A stretch of 19,683 nt of DNA from DASCNA01 sp036011305 (GTDB lineage: Bacteria; Verrucomicrobiota; Lentisphaeria; Victivallales; GWF2-38-69). The translations under genes were made by a program, and so were the position numbers. Each line of letters opens with the position of its first letter. Position 1 is the first letter of the stretch. Below are positions 6,973 through 15,239 of this stretch, piece by piece. The notes under the pieces are model-generated. The model was not told where the DNA came from, made no database searches, and worked only from the letters and a program-made list of their open reading frames with translations. The stretch covers positions 1 to 19,683 of the forward strand of contig DASCNA010000099.1 of the NCBI GenBank assembly GCA_036011305.1, given 5' to 3'.

Positions 6973-7866
6973 ATGCATGATACTGTTAAATCTTACTATC
7001 TGCCGGATAGATATACTAAAACGGAAAGAATTTGTATCAAATCAATTGTTTACATAACAATATTTTTCTTTCTGGCTTTAACATATGAAGTATATCGCTT
7101 AAAAACTACTTCCTATGAATTCATACATCGATTTACTCACTCTGATTTTTATTATACATTAATTATTTTTATATGTTTAATAATATTATTGTATTTCGTT
7201 TCAAAAGGATTCTGGATTGGGCATAAATATAAATTGGGTAATAATCTCCTCTGCTATATACCTTTGTTTACAGCCCTAATTGTGTTCATACTTATTTACT
7301 GGCCGGACTTATATGCACCTAGACTGACTAAAACCGGCTGGGGTATTATCCATTTGTGTGGAATAATTCTTATGTATTTTATTCATTTGCTGATTAAGAA
7401 CAAAAAAACTTTTAAGAACACAGCAATAACAAAAGATAATTATGCAATAGACTCAGACAATCGATTCTCTGAAAAAGATATTAAATATTTATATTTACTG
7501 ACATTGCTAGGTGTTATTACATACTCTTCATTTGTCATAGTTGATATTCTAAGCACATTCAATATCCTTGTTTACTCTATTATTTATCACAGTAAATCAT
7601 TAGCTAATCCATTTTTCGATATTATTCTTATCAATTATCTTATAATGATCTGCCTGTTTTACTTTACACTAAAAGGCATAATAATCGGTTTTAAAAAGCA
7701 TCTGCGCAAACTTTTTATCTATAGATTACTTTTTATTATTCCTTTACTGGTAATATACTTCCCGAATGTTTTAGATAATCTACAGCCAGTCTACTGGGTA
7801 TTAATGGATGCATTTTCTTTAGGTTTTATTATATGTTACCTGATGTATATTCCTATAAATGAATAG
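6973..7866 (+). CDS. Internally duplicated polytopic membrane protein
   Basis: A 297-residue protein with about eight membrane helices in two sets of four, joined by a polar linker (residues 141-166). The halves, about 14-138 and 165-293, share the order YT/FS-x-K/E start, K-G (78-79; 234-235), aromatic-Pro followed by Asp/Asn (W110-P111; F263-P264) and a Trp (W123; W275). The 137-residue protein at 185-598 has the same order once, so all three units look homologous. No signal peptide, catalytic motif or known transporter motif is visible; function unknown. No ribosome binding site is seen, and TATAAT at 6963-6968 stands only four bases before the ATG. Confidence 0.8.
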   Translation: MHDTVKSYYLPDRYTKTERICIKSIVYITIFFFLALTYEVYRLKTTSYEFIHRFTHSDFYYTLIIFICLIILLYFVSKGFWIGHKYKLGNNLLCYIPLFTALIVFILIYWPDLYAPRLTKTGWGIIHLCGIILMYFIHLLIKNKKTFKNTAITKDNYAIDSDNRFSEKDIKYLYLLTLLGVITYSSFVIVDILSTFNILVYSIIYHSKSLANPFFDIILINYLIMICLFYFTLKGIIIGFKKHLRKLFIYRLLFIIPLLVIYFPNVLDNLQPVYWVLMDAFSLGFIICYLMYIPINE

Positions 7867-7901
7867 CATAAATAATTCATATAGAATAAAGGATAATATT
7901 T

Positions 7902-8306
7902 ATGAGCAATATTAAAGGCACCTGTCTTTGCGGAAAAATAGAATATCAAATAAAACCTCCCTACAAATTTTTTAATTACTGTCACTGTTCACGCTGTAGA
8001 AAGTCAACAGGAAGTGCGCATGCAGCAAATATACTTTTGTCTAAAAAACAGTTTACCTGGCTTAGAGGTAAAGATTATTTAAGGAGATATGAATTGTTAG
8101 CTTCTGATATTTTTGCTACTACTTTCTGCATTGAATGTGGTTCAGCAATGCCATGGGAAATAAAAGGACATGATGCAATTATTGTGCCGGCAGGAACACT
8201 TGATGATAATCCTGATGCATTTCCTGAAAGAAATATTTTTTGGGATTCTAAAGCAGATTGGTATGTAAACGTAGATAAATTAGTAAAATTTCCTGAAAGC
8301 AATTAA
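7902..8306 (+). CDS. GFA-family zinc protein (CENP-V/GFA fold)
   Basis: A 134-residue protein with the full zinc signature of the glutathione-dependent formaldehyde-activating-like family: GTCLCG (C8, C10), YCHCSRCRKSTGSAH (C27, C29, C32) and TFCIECGSAMP (C76, C79), followed by a beta-rich part ending in the conserved IFWDSKADWY. The family binds structural and catalytic zinc; whether members really act on S-hydroxymethyl-glutathione is unsettled, and most are uncharacterised. AAAGGA precedes the ATG by about nine bases. It lies 35 bp after the duplicated membrane protein and 27 bp before the aminotransferase. Confidence 0.92.
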   Translation: MSNIKGTCLCGKIEYQIKPPYKFFNYCHCSRCRKSTGSAHAANILLSKKQFTWLRGKDYLRRYELLASDIFATTFCIECGSAMPWEIKGHDAIIVPAGTLDDNPDAFPERNIFWDSKADWYVNVDKLVKFPESN

Positions 8307-8333
8307 TTTTATAAGTTTAAGCAATGAGGTAAA

Positions 8334-9518
8334 ATGAAAAATATTCTTTGGTACAGCGGGCATAAAGTTACAATTCCTGATGTTTCAAAAGCTGAAGGAT
8401 GCTACATATACGATAATGCAGGCAACAGATTTCTTGATTTAGAATCCGGTGTATGGTGTACTTCACTTGGTCACAACCATCCAGAAGTAAATAACACTAT
8501 AAAAGAACAGATAGATATTATCACACACAGCGGTTACTGTTATTCTCACAAAATAGTGCAAACTGCCTCTGAAAAAATTTTAAATCTAGTAGGTTTTCAA
8601 AATGGAAAATGTGTATATTTAAGCTCAGGAACTGAAGCTGTGGAACTAGGGGTGCAGGTCCTTAGAGCAATTTCTAATAAACCAAAACTCTTAACTATGT
8701 CAGATTCTTTTCTTGGTTCTTATGGTTCTGCGGGAACCAGAAAAAATTATGAATGGTATTTATTCGACTGGAGTGTATGCTGTAAATGTTCAAGATCAAA
8801 TAATTGTGATATTAACTGCAGGCATATAAAAAGTATACCTTTAGAAACTATTGGCGGCTTTGTATTTGAGCCAGGAAGCTCAGGAGGTTCAGTTAATTTT
8901 CCTCCTGAATCTATGATTTCTAATATTGTCAAATTAATAAAAATACATAACGGTTATATTCAGGTAAATGAAATCACTACAGGCATAGGTAGAACAGGTA
9001 AATGGTTTGGATACCAGCATTATAATCTAAAACCTGATCTTGTTTCGATGGGAAAAGGTCTGGGTAATGGATATCCAGTAAGCACAGTAGCGATTTCTTC
9101 CATCCTTGTCAAGAAAATTGAAAATTCTTCTTTCCACTGGTCACAGTCGCATCAAAACGATCCTCTGTGGTGTGCTGTTGCAAACTGCGTTGTATCAACA
9201 ATATTAAATGAACATCTAATAGAGCACAGTAAAGTTATAGGTGATTATTTATTTAAAAAACTGGTTCAGCTGAAAGAAAAACACATATCCATAAAAGAGA
9301 TTCGCGGTAGAGGATTAATGCTGGCTATTGAATTTAAAGATGAAGTTGATGAAAAAATAATAATAGATATTCACAGCTCGCTGAAGGACAAAGGAATACT
9401 AGTAGTAAAAAGACAGAACTTAAATGTTTTCAGATTAGATCCTCCATTAATATTATCAAAGTCTGATGTTGACTTTTTTATAGATAATTTTGATAACATT
9501 CTGAATACTTCAATTTAG
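8334..9518 (+). CDS. Class III PLP-dependent aminotransferase
   Basis: A 394-residue fold-type I enzyme. Blocks in order: YDNAGNRFLDLESGVW (substrate/start region), GHNHPEV, SSGTEAVE (98-105, cofactor phosphate), GGFVFEPGSSGG (174-185), VNEITTGIGRTGKWFGY (211-227), PDLVSMGKGLGNGYP with the Schiff-base Lys K241, and RGRGLML. The family transfers omega-amino groups (ornithine, GABA, diamines). The residue that usually pairs with the pyridine nitrogen is Asp; here it is N212. A cysteine cluster, C149, C150, C152, C158 and C162, occupies the middle of the protein. Substrate cannot be assigned. GAGG precedes the ATG. Confidence 0.92.
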   Translation: MKNILWYSGHKVTIPDVSKAEGCYIYDNAGNRFLDLESGVWCTSLGHNHPEVNNTIKEQIDIITHSGYCYSHKIVQTASEKILNLVGFQNGKCVYLSSGTEAVELGVQVLRAISNKPKLLTMSDSFLGSYGSAGTRKNYEWYLFDWSVCCKCSRSNNCDINCRHIKSIPLETIGGFVFEPGSSGGSVNFPPESMISNIVKLIKIHNGYIQVNEITTGIGRTGKWFGYQHYNLKPDLVSMGKGLGNGYPVSTVAISSILVKKIENSSFHWSQSHQNDPLWCAVANCVVSTILNEHLIEHSKVIGDYLFKKLVQLKEKHISIKEIRGRGLMLAIEFKDEVDEKIIIDIHSSLKDKGILVVKRQNLNVFRLDPPLILSKSDVDFFIDNFDNILNTSI

Positions 9519-9589
9519 TTTTTTATATCTGTATATCCTATAATTTCTAAACAGAAACAAGTTAACTATTTTTGTTAGGAAATACCAAA

Positions 9590-9760
9590 ATGAAAAGCAA
9601 GAATTCATCAGAAAGTAAACTGGATAAAACAGTAAACTTAGAAAAAATATTAGTTGAAGAAGTAAATTATTTAAATAGAATAAATGATATTGACCATTGG
9701 CCTTTAGATGATATGAAGTTTTTGCTTGACAGGTCTCATACCAATTATCCATTTTTATAA
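9590..9760 (+). CDS. Small hypothetical protein
   Basis: A 56-residue charged, soluble-looking protein with no family I recognise. It begins MKSKNSSESKLDK, has an acidic helical centre (EKILVEEVNYLNRIN) and ends MKFLLDRSHTNYPFL. The ATG at 9590 is chosen because AGGAA at 9577-9581 lies eight bases upstream; an in-frame TTG at 9572 lies before that site and is not needed. It is the last gene of the + strand run, 71 bp after the aminotransferase. The good ribosome binding site is the main support. Confidence 0.6.
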   Translation: MKSKNSSESKLDKTVNLEKILVEEVNYLNRINDIDHWPLDDMKFLLDRSHTNYPFL

Positions 9761-9775
9761 GTAAATAGCATAAGC

Positions 9776-9840
9776 AAAAAAAAAGCTCAATATGCTGATT
9801 TAACTAAAAAACCTAGAATACAAATACAGCATTTTGAGCT
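9776..9840 (-). terminator. Rho-independent terminator for the TauE gene
   Basis: A 14-base stem with one mismatch (9784-9797 with 9827-9840; arm AGCTCAATATGCTG), a 29-base loop, and a run of nine A at 9776-9784, which reads as U9 after the hairpin on the - strand. It lies about 60 bases past the stop of the TauE gene. The long loop is unusual. There is no T-run on the + strand side, so it suits the - strand transcript only. Confidence 0.6.
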
Positions 9841-9902
9841 AATTCATAATATTACAGATAATCCTTCTAATTTTAAAATAAAATGGTTTTACTTTTATTA
9901 CT

Positions 9903-10730
9903 TTAGTACAGCAACAGCAACTTCGTAAAAACTATGCAGAATATTATTATAAGCACAGTTAAATAACCATACATAAGTATACTTTCTTTGAGTTTATTAA
10001 CCAATAAAGTACCAATTGGCACACCTATAAAACTCCCGATCAAAAGAAATATAAAAGCCGGAATATAAATAAATCCCAAAGAATATTCTGGAAGATGCCC
10101 TGCTTCAATTCCGGTAAATATACTGCTTAACAAACCTGTTGTAGCTATAATAACATTCAGTGCTGTAGTTACAGCTACTGAATTTTTCATCGATAAATGT
10201 CTATGTTTTAAGAATGGTACTATCATTAAACTCGAACCTCCTCCAATACATGCTGAAATCATACCAGTCAAGAAACCATATGGAGCAGTAATCTTAAAAT
10301 GCGGAATACTGAATTCATGAACTTCATTATTTTTAATTTGATAATGATTTTTTCTTAATTTTATAATATATTTAGTAATAACAAATACTACAAAAACAAC
10401 ATATATCGATAACAGTTCAAATGATTTAAGTTTTGAAACTGACAAGCTGCCGATTATCGTACCAATTACTATAAATGGTGCAAACCTTATCAATATGGAT
10501 AAATCCAGATTCTTAGACTTATGATGATGCCTCACTGCATTTAAATTAGCAGAAAGCATGATAGCAAAAGAAGTACCAATAGCAATATGCATTGTCAGAC
10601 CTGATTGAATGTGAAACATTGGAAGACATATAATGAGAGCTGGTACTACTGTCAAGCCACCTCCAAAACCGAATAAAGATGCCAATATACCTGAAATTAT
10701 ACCTGAAAATAATAAAACTGTGTAATCCAT
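9903..10730 (-). CDS. TauE/SafE-family anion exporter
   Basis: A 275-residue membrane protein of the TauE/SafE family (formerly DUF81), with about eight helices arranged as two related halves. Each half starts with the family's Gly-rich loop: LFGFGGGLTVVPAL (19-32) and ACIGGGSSLMIVPFL (about 160-174). A polar loop around residues 124-143 separates the halves. Members move sulfite, sulfonates, sulfoacetate or related organic anions across the inner membrane. AAGGAAT precedes the ATG on the - strand. The gene is divergent from an AraC regulator across a 75-bp control region, which makes it the likely regulatory target. Confidence 0.93.
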   Translation of the reverse strand: MDYTVLLFSGIISGILASLFGFGGGLTVVPALIICLPMFHIQSGLTMHIAIGTSFAIMLSANLNAVRHHHKSKNLDLSILIRFAPFIVIGTIIGSLSVSKLKSFELLSIYVVFVVFVITKYIIKLRKNHYQIKNNEVHEFSIPHFKITAPYGFLTGMISACIGGGSSLMIVPFLKHRHLSMKNSVAVTTALNVIIATTGLLSSIFTGIEAGHLPEYSLGFIYIPAFIFLLIGSFIGVPIGTLLVNKLKESILMYGYLTVLIIIFCIVFTKLLLLY

Positions 10731-10762
10731 TTTAATTCCTTAATTAGTTATTTGTTTGCTGC

Positions 10763-10799
10763 AATATAGCTTGATATAGATTGTCTTACTTGCTATATT
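10763..10799. promoter_or_regulatory. Inverted repeat between tauE-like and araC-like genes
   Basis: AATATAGC at 10763-10770 and GCTATATT at 10792-10799 form perfect 8-bp arms separated by 21 bases, about two helical turns, in the short divergent region. The right arm contains the proposed -10 of the regulator gene. The layout suits an operator bound by a dimer, perhaps the AraC-family protein itself. Confidence 0.5.
10771..10799 (+). promoter_or_regulatory. Promoter of the AraC-family gene (leaderless layout)
   Basis: TTGATA (10771-10776), a 17-base spacer and TATATT (10794-10799); each hexamer matches consensus in five of six positions. Transcription would start about seven bases past the -10, which is at the ATG at 10806. 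No ribosome binding site is present. Confidence 0.5.
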
Positions 10800-10805
10800 T
10801 TGACT

Positions 10806-11609
10806 ATGAATAACTCAATAAAGACTAATTCTCCTAGCCCATGTGGTTTTAAATTGGACTGCAATCTCCCAGTTCTGTCAAATATAAAAATTGCTAAAAA
10901 AGAGTATTATGGAACTGTTCATACTCACCCTAGAGGGCAACTTATCTGTCCATGTAAAGGTTTAGTAAAGGCAAAAACTAAATCAGGATTATGGTTGGTA
11001 CCGCCATCTCAATCGTTGTGGGTACCGCCGATGACTGAGCATCAGATTTTACTTCCTAAATCAGTATCTGTTACTTTTTTGTTTGTAGATCCAACTGTAA
11101 AATTAGATTTTACTAAAAACTGCTGTGTACTGGCTATGAATAATTTTATGCATGAATTAATTAACAAATCAGTACATATTGGTAATAATTATACAGTTAA
11201 CTCACCTGAGTTTCGTATTATGCTGGTGATAATAGATGAACTTAAAAAACTTCCTCCTACTCCTTTAAACCTCCCTTTTGCAAAGGATGAACGTCTTACA
11301 AGAGTAATGAATTTTCTTATGAAACAGCCTAACTCTCAAAAAAAAATGGAGTCCTTTGCCTCACTAGCTTGTACAAGCAGTAAAAATCTTAATAGACTAT
11401 TTGTCAAAGAAACAGGATTAACTTACGGTAACTGGAGAAAACAACTTATAGTATTAGAATCAATTGAAAAACTGAATAAAGGTTCATCCGTAACAGAGGT
11501 AGCAATAGATATGTGGTATAATAGTATCAGTGCCTTTATTACTATGTTTAAGAAAGTTACAGGAAAAACACCTGGAGAAATAGCATTAAACTTTGAAAAA
11601 ACTGAATAA
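10806..11609 (+). CDS. AraC-family transcriptional regulator
   Basis: A 267-residue regulator with an N-terminal cupin sensor (about residues 20-105) and a C-terminal double helix-turn-helix (about 160-262). The cupin part shows THPRGQLICPCKG and the WLVPPSQSLWVPPMTEHQI block typical of NimR-like AraC proteins. The DNA-binding part shows the first recognition helix in SSKNLNRLFVKETGLTYG and the second in TEVAIDMWYNSISAFITMFK, closing with the usual KVTGKTPGE. ATG at 10806 is preferred over an in-frame TTG at 10800, which lies inside the promoter. Divergent from the TauE/SafE gene, its likely target. Inducer unknown. Confidence 0.93.
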   Translation: MNNSIKTNSPSPCGFKLDCNLPVLSNIKIAKKEYYGTVHTHPRGQLICPCKGLVKAKTKSGLWLVPPSQSLWVPPMTEHQILLPKSVSVTFLFVDPTVKLDFTKNCCVLAMNNFMHELINKSVHIGNNYTVNSPEFRIMLVIIDELKKLPPTPLNLPFAKDERLTRVMNFLMKQPNSQKKMESFASLACTSSKNLNRLFVKETGLTYGNWRKQLIVLESIEKLNKGSSVTEVAIDMWYNSISAFITMFKKVTGKTPGEIALNFEKTE

Positions 11610-11703
11610 AATTTATAATATTCTTCTTTAAAATAATATATTTTATAATATCTTTCTCTCAGTATTCTTACAAATCTATTTTAACTCAGCAGGATTACTG
11701 AAC

Positions 11704-12060
11704 ATATTATATCTAATCACTAAATTTGCTGTAACAGCTTTTATCATCGTTTTAGCTTCAGAAGTAGCAAAAAGAACAGGAAAAATTGGAGCATTAATTT
11801 CAGCTTTGCCAATAGTTACAATAATGGTTATGATATGGCTTTGTTTTGAAAATCAAAGCAGTGAAAAAATTGCAACCTATGCTTTCTATACATTCTGGTA
11901 TGTTATGCCTACTATTCCAATGTTTTTACTACTACCCTACCTATTATCCAAAGGAATTAATTTCTGGCTTACCTTATTATTCAGTTTAATTGTCACAATA
12001 ATCTTTTTTATAATTACAGCATGGATCAGTAAAAAATTCGGTGTCAATCTAATCCCTTAA
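11704..12060 (+). CDS. DUF3147-like membrane protein with non-ATG start
   Basis: About 118 residues with four membrane helices. From memory it matches DUF3147: an opening like LYLITKFAVTAFIIVLASE, AKRTGKIGALISALPIVT, then FENQSSEKIATYAFYTFWYVMP and a hydrophobic C-terminus. The reading frame is open from 11632, yet has no ATG before residue 41 (11824), and a TTG at 11806 would remove the first conserved helix. The family's usual first Met falls on ATA at 11704, nine bases after AGGA at 11691-11694; CTG at 11698 is another option. Either a rare start codon is used or a start mutation has weakened or silenced the gene. Function of the family is unknown. Confidence 0.7.
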   Translation: MLYLITKFAVTAFIIVLASEVAKRTGKIGALISALPIVTIMVMIWLCFENQSSEKIATYAFYTFWYVMPTIPMFLLLPYLLSKGINFWLTLLFSLIVTIIFFIITAWISKKFGVNLIP

Positions 12061-12168
12061 TTATATTATTTTTTTAAAAGGCTTGGATATTCAAGCTATA
12101 CAATTACCTTATAGTATATTATTTTGATAATAATTATAAGCTTTATTATTGTTTAAATGGAGTCCAAA

Positions 12169-14256
12169 ATGATATCAAAAGATAATAATAATTTATCAAA
12201 TAGTCCCACAGGAATAGATTTACATGAAAGAAAATCCTCAAATAATAGCCTGGAGAATTCATCAAGCCCTTACTTGAGACAGCATGCAAACAATCCTGTA
12301 AACTGGCATGAATGGGGAGATGAAGCACTAGAATTGGCAAAAAAAAATAATAAACCTCTATTGGTCAGTATAGGATATGCCGCCTGCCACTGGTGCCATG
12401 TCATGGCTCATGAATCTTTTATGGATATAGAAATAGCAGAATATATGAATAAGCATTTTATCTGCATAAAAGTTGACAGAGAAGAACGGCCTGATATTGA
12501 TAAAATATATATGGAAGCTGCGAACTTATTATCCGCCCGTGGTGGATGGCCGTTAAATGCATTTGCCTTACCTGACGGTTCACCTTTTTTTGCCGGAACT
12601 TATTACATAAAGACGGACTGGCTTCATCTCTTAAAACAAGTTGATGAAGTTTTTCATAAAAAACATAATATTGTTATCGAACAGTCAAATACATTAATAA
12701 ATGAAATAAATATTAATAAATTTAATAATACACCGCTGGGAGATTATTATTCCATCAATTTTACAAATACCTGTTACATAGAAATTTATGAACAATGGAA
12801 AACTATGATTGACTGGAAACTCGGCGGTTTCAGAGGAGCACCTAAATTTCCCCTACCTATAGCCTGGGAATTTATGCTGCAATATCATCACCTAACAGGT
12901 AATAAGGAGTCATTAAAATCAGTTGAAATTACACTAGACTCAATTGCAGAAGGAGGTATTTACGATCAAATAGGCGGAGGTTTTTGCAGATATTCAGTTG
13001 ATGAACTGTGGAAAACTCCACATTTTGAAAAAATGTTGTATGATAATGGTCAACTTGTCAGTTTATATTCTCATGCATTTCAAGTAACACAAAAGGAAAG
13101 ATATGCAGAAATAATTGTCCAAACTCTAGAATTTATTGAACGTGAATTGATGAGTATGGACGGTGTTTTTTACTCTTCACTTAATGCTGACAGTGAAAAT
13201 GAAGAAGGTAGATATTATGTTTGGGCAGAAAATGAAGTTGATAGAGTCTTAAACAAATCTTCAGCAAAACTGATAAAGGAGTATTACCAGATCTCAGAAA
13301 CTGGGAACTGGGAACAAGGAAAAAATATTCTGTTTCCCAAGTCCTCTATACCTGAATTTGCATTAAATAATAAATTGACATTAGAAAACTTTAATTTTAT
13401 TTTAAATACTGCTAACAGACAACTGTTTAACAGCAGAAAGAAACGTACTAGGCCATCAACTGATGATAAAATTATTGTTTCATGGAATGCTTTAATGATT
13501 TCAGGATACATAGATGCTTATAAAGCTCTAAATAAACATGAGCATTTAGATACTGCATTAAAATGCGGTAATTTCATAAAATCAAATATGATTCTTGAAA
13601 ACGGTAAACTTAAAAGAAATTACAAAGAAGGCAAGTCAGGTATTGATGCTTTTTTAGATGATTATGCTTTACTGGCAAACTCATTTTTAGATCTATATCA
13701 GCTCACATTTAACATAAATTGGCTTAACACTGCCAAAAATTTAATAGATTACGTTATCAAAAACTTTATAGATGAAAAAACAAACCTATACTATTACACT
13801 TTAAATAATTCAGAAAGACTCTTTGCTAGAAGCAAAGAGATAACTGATAATGTAATTCCAGCCTCTAACTCAATACTGGCAAACGTGATGTATAAACTTG
13901 GTTATTATTTCTCTAATAAATCGTATCTGACTAGAGCTGAAACATTACTCCACCATGTCAAGACATCAATTTCTACAGGAGGTCCTTATTACGCTAACTG
14001 GGCCAACCTTCTGGGCATGGTTATCTTTAAACCTTATGAAATTGCAGTAATAGGAAAAGAAGCAGATGTAAAAAATAGAGAACTTCAAAAACATTACCTA
14101 CCTTTATCAATAATTACTGGAGGGGAAAGCGAAAATTTACCATCACTTAAAGGAAAATTTAAAAATAATTCAACAATGATTTACATATGCAAAAATAAAT
14201 CCTGTAAAGAACCAACAGAAGATCCACACAAAGCTTTAATTCAGATAGTTTATTAG
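12169..14256 (+). CDS. YyaL/DUF255 thioredoxin-fold protein
   Basis: A 695-residue protein matching the bacterial YyaL / spermatogenesis-associated protein 20 family along its length. The N-terminal thioredoxin-like domain opens with SSPYLRQHANNPVNWHEWG and holds CHWCH (Cys73 and Cys76) instead of a typical CGPC, followed by KVDREERPDID. The rest is an alpha/alpha-barrel resembling sugar epimerases: GGFRGAPKFP, IYDQIGGGFCRYSVD, WKTPHFEKMLYDN and SLNADSENEEGRYYVW are conserved blocks. Cellular role unknown. ATG at 12169 is chosen because GGAG (12159-12162) lies six bases upstream; an ATG at 12157 overlaps that site. No signal peptide. Confidence 0.95.
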   Translation: MISKDNNNLSNSPTGIDLHERKSSNNSLENSSSPYLRQHANNPVNWHEWGDEALELAKKNNKPLLVSIGYAACHWCHVMAHESFMDIEIAEYMNKHFICIKVDREERPDIDKIYMEAANLLSARGGWPLNAFALPDGSPFFAGTYYIKTDWLHLLKQVDEVFHKKHNIVIEQSNTLINEININKFNNTPLGDYYSINFTNTCYIEIYEQWKTMIDWKLGGFRGAPKFPLPIAWEFMLQYHHLTGNKESLKSVEITLDSIAEGGIYDQIGGGFCRYSVDELWKTPHFEKMLYDNGQLVSLYSHAFQVTQKERYAEIIVQTLEFIERELMSMDGVFYSSLNADSENEEGRYYVWAENEVDRVLNKSSAKLIKEYYQISETGNWEQGKNILFPKSSIPEFALNNKLTLENFNFILNTANRQLFNSRKKRTRPSTDDKIIVSWNALMISGYIDAYKALNKHEHLDTALKCGNFIKSNMILENGKLKRNYKEGKSGIDAFLDDYALLANSFLDLYQLTFNINWLNTAKNLIDYVIKNFIDEKTNLYYYTLNNSERLFARSKEITDNVIPASNSILANVMYKLGYYFSNKSYLTRAETLLHHVKTSISTGGPYYANWANLLGMVIFKPYEIAVIGKEADVKNRELQKHYLPLSIITGGESENLPSLKGKFKNNSTMIYICKNKSCKEPTEDPHKALIQIVY

Positions 14257-14348
14257 TCACCAATGTTACACAATAGCATACTTTTCATTAGTTTTTCTTT
14301 GCTCCTGAATGGAGTATAGTATTTTAAAAAAGTAAATTACCTGAATAT

Positions 14349-15095
14349 TTATATAGCAATAGTTTGTTTGTTAAAAAAATATTGAAACATTAAATCTATA
14401 TCATTTTCTATATTTTTTACTCTATGGGAAAATGATCCATCTGAAGAGAAATGTATGATCCCCATATAAATTTCTTCATCAAAATATTTTTCTAACAATA
14501 AAAGTTTTCTATACATATTAAGCTGAATGGTATAATGAGTAAAATTATTATCGTCAAACTGTGAAAAAGGAGAAAGAGCATACTTGCTCCATTTATTTGT
14601 TTTATCAATAACGTTATTAGTTTTAAAATCTAGTAAATAAAGCTTGCCAGTTGATTTTTCCCGCATCAATAGATCTGCGGTACCGCAAAGTTTAAATTTC
14701 TCAGAAAAAATTATCTTTTCCGATGAGACAAGAACAAAATCTTTAAGCAAATTATCCAATTTTACTATAGCATAGCTAAACAAAAGTTTAGCTTTTTCTG
14801 ATATTGGGTCAGGTAAATCATTCTTTAAGAGGTATGCTTCACAAAATTCATGTACGTTTGTTCCTAAATCGCAACTATCTTTTGCTTTTTTATCCCATTT
14901 TGCAAGTACTTCTTCTTGAGAAAAACCATATTTCTGCGCATAATTGTAACTTATTTTTTCTCTATCAAATTGTTTAAACAGGCTTTCTACAAAAGTTGTT
15001 ACAGATGTAAAATCTTTAATATTATCTGTATAATATCTATGTTCAGATTCAATGAAATATATTTTTATTCCATTGGGATTTATATCTTCTTTCAA
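14349..15095 (-). CDS. Orphan PD-(D/E)XK nuclease (RecB/Cas4-like fold)
   Basis: A 248-residue protein with a complete PD-(D/E)XK nuclease core: LGTNVHEFCEAYL with H82 (the extra His of RecB/Cas4-type members), CGTADLLM with D141, LLDFKTNN with D156 and K158, and IQLNMYRKLL with Q191 and Y195. The N-terminal part (HRYYTDNIKDFTSVTTFV, then FDREKISYNYA) resembles nucleases carried by phages. There are no four C-terminal cysteines for an Fe-S cluster, so it is not Cas4 or AddB-like in that respect. It starts with TTG, six bases after GGAGGAAAG, the strongest ribosome binding site in the window. No helicase, Cas or recombination partner lies nearby. Confidence 0.85.
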   Translation of the reverse strand: MKEDINPNGIKIYFIESEHRYYTDNIKDFTSVTTFVESLFKQFDREKISYNYAQKYGFSQEEVLAKWDKKAKDSCDLGTNVHEFCEAYLLKNDLPDPISEKAKLLFSYAIVKLDNLLKDFVLVSSEKIIFSEKFKLCGTADLLMREKSTGKLYLLDFKTNNVIDKTNKWSKYALSPFSQFDDNNFTHYTIQLNMYRKLLLLEKYFDEEIYMGIIHFSSDGSFSHRVKNIENDIDLMFQYFFNKQTIAI

Positions 15096-15239
15096 GTTTA
15101 TCTTTCCTCCATTATTAATATTTTAGAAATAATCTATTTATACAGCTGACATTAGGAAATATTTACATTACTAACTAGTTTAAGAAAAGTAAAATATAAC
15201 TTACGAATTACGAACCAACAATACTATCTGATATTACAA

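Noticed and set aside
12081..12096. GCTTG/CAAGC hairpin with a T-run on the - strand side
   Set aside because: Both neighbours are on the + strand and there is no T-run in that direction; a 5-bp stem alone is weak.
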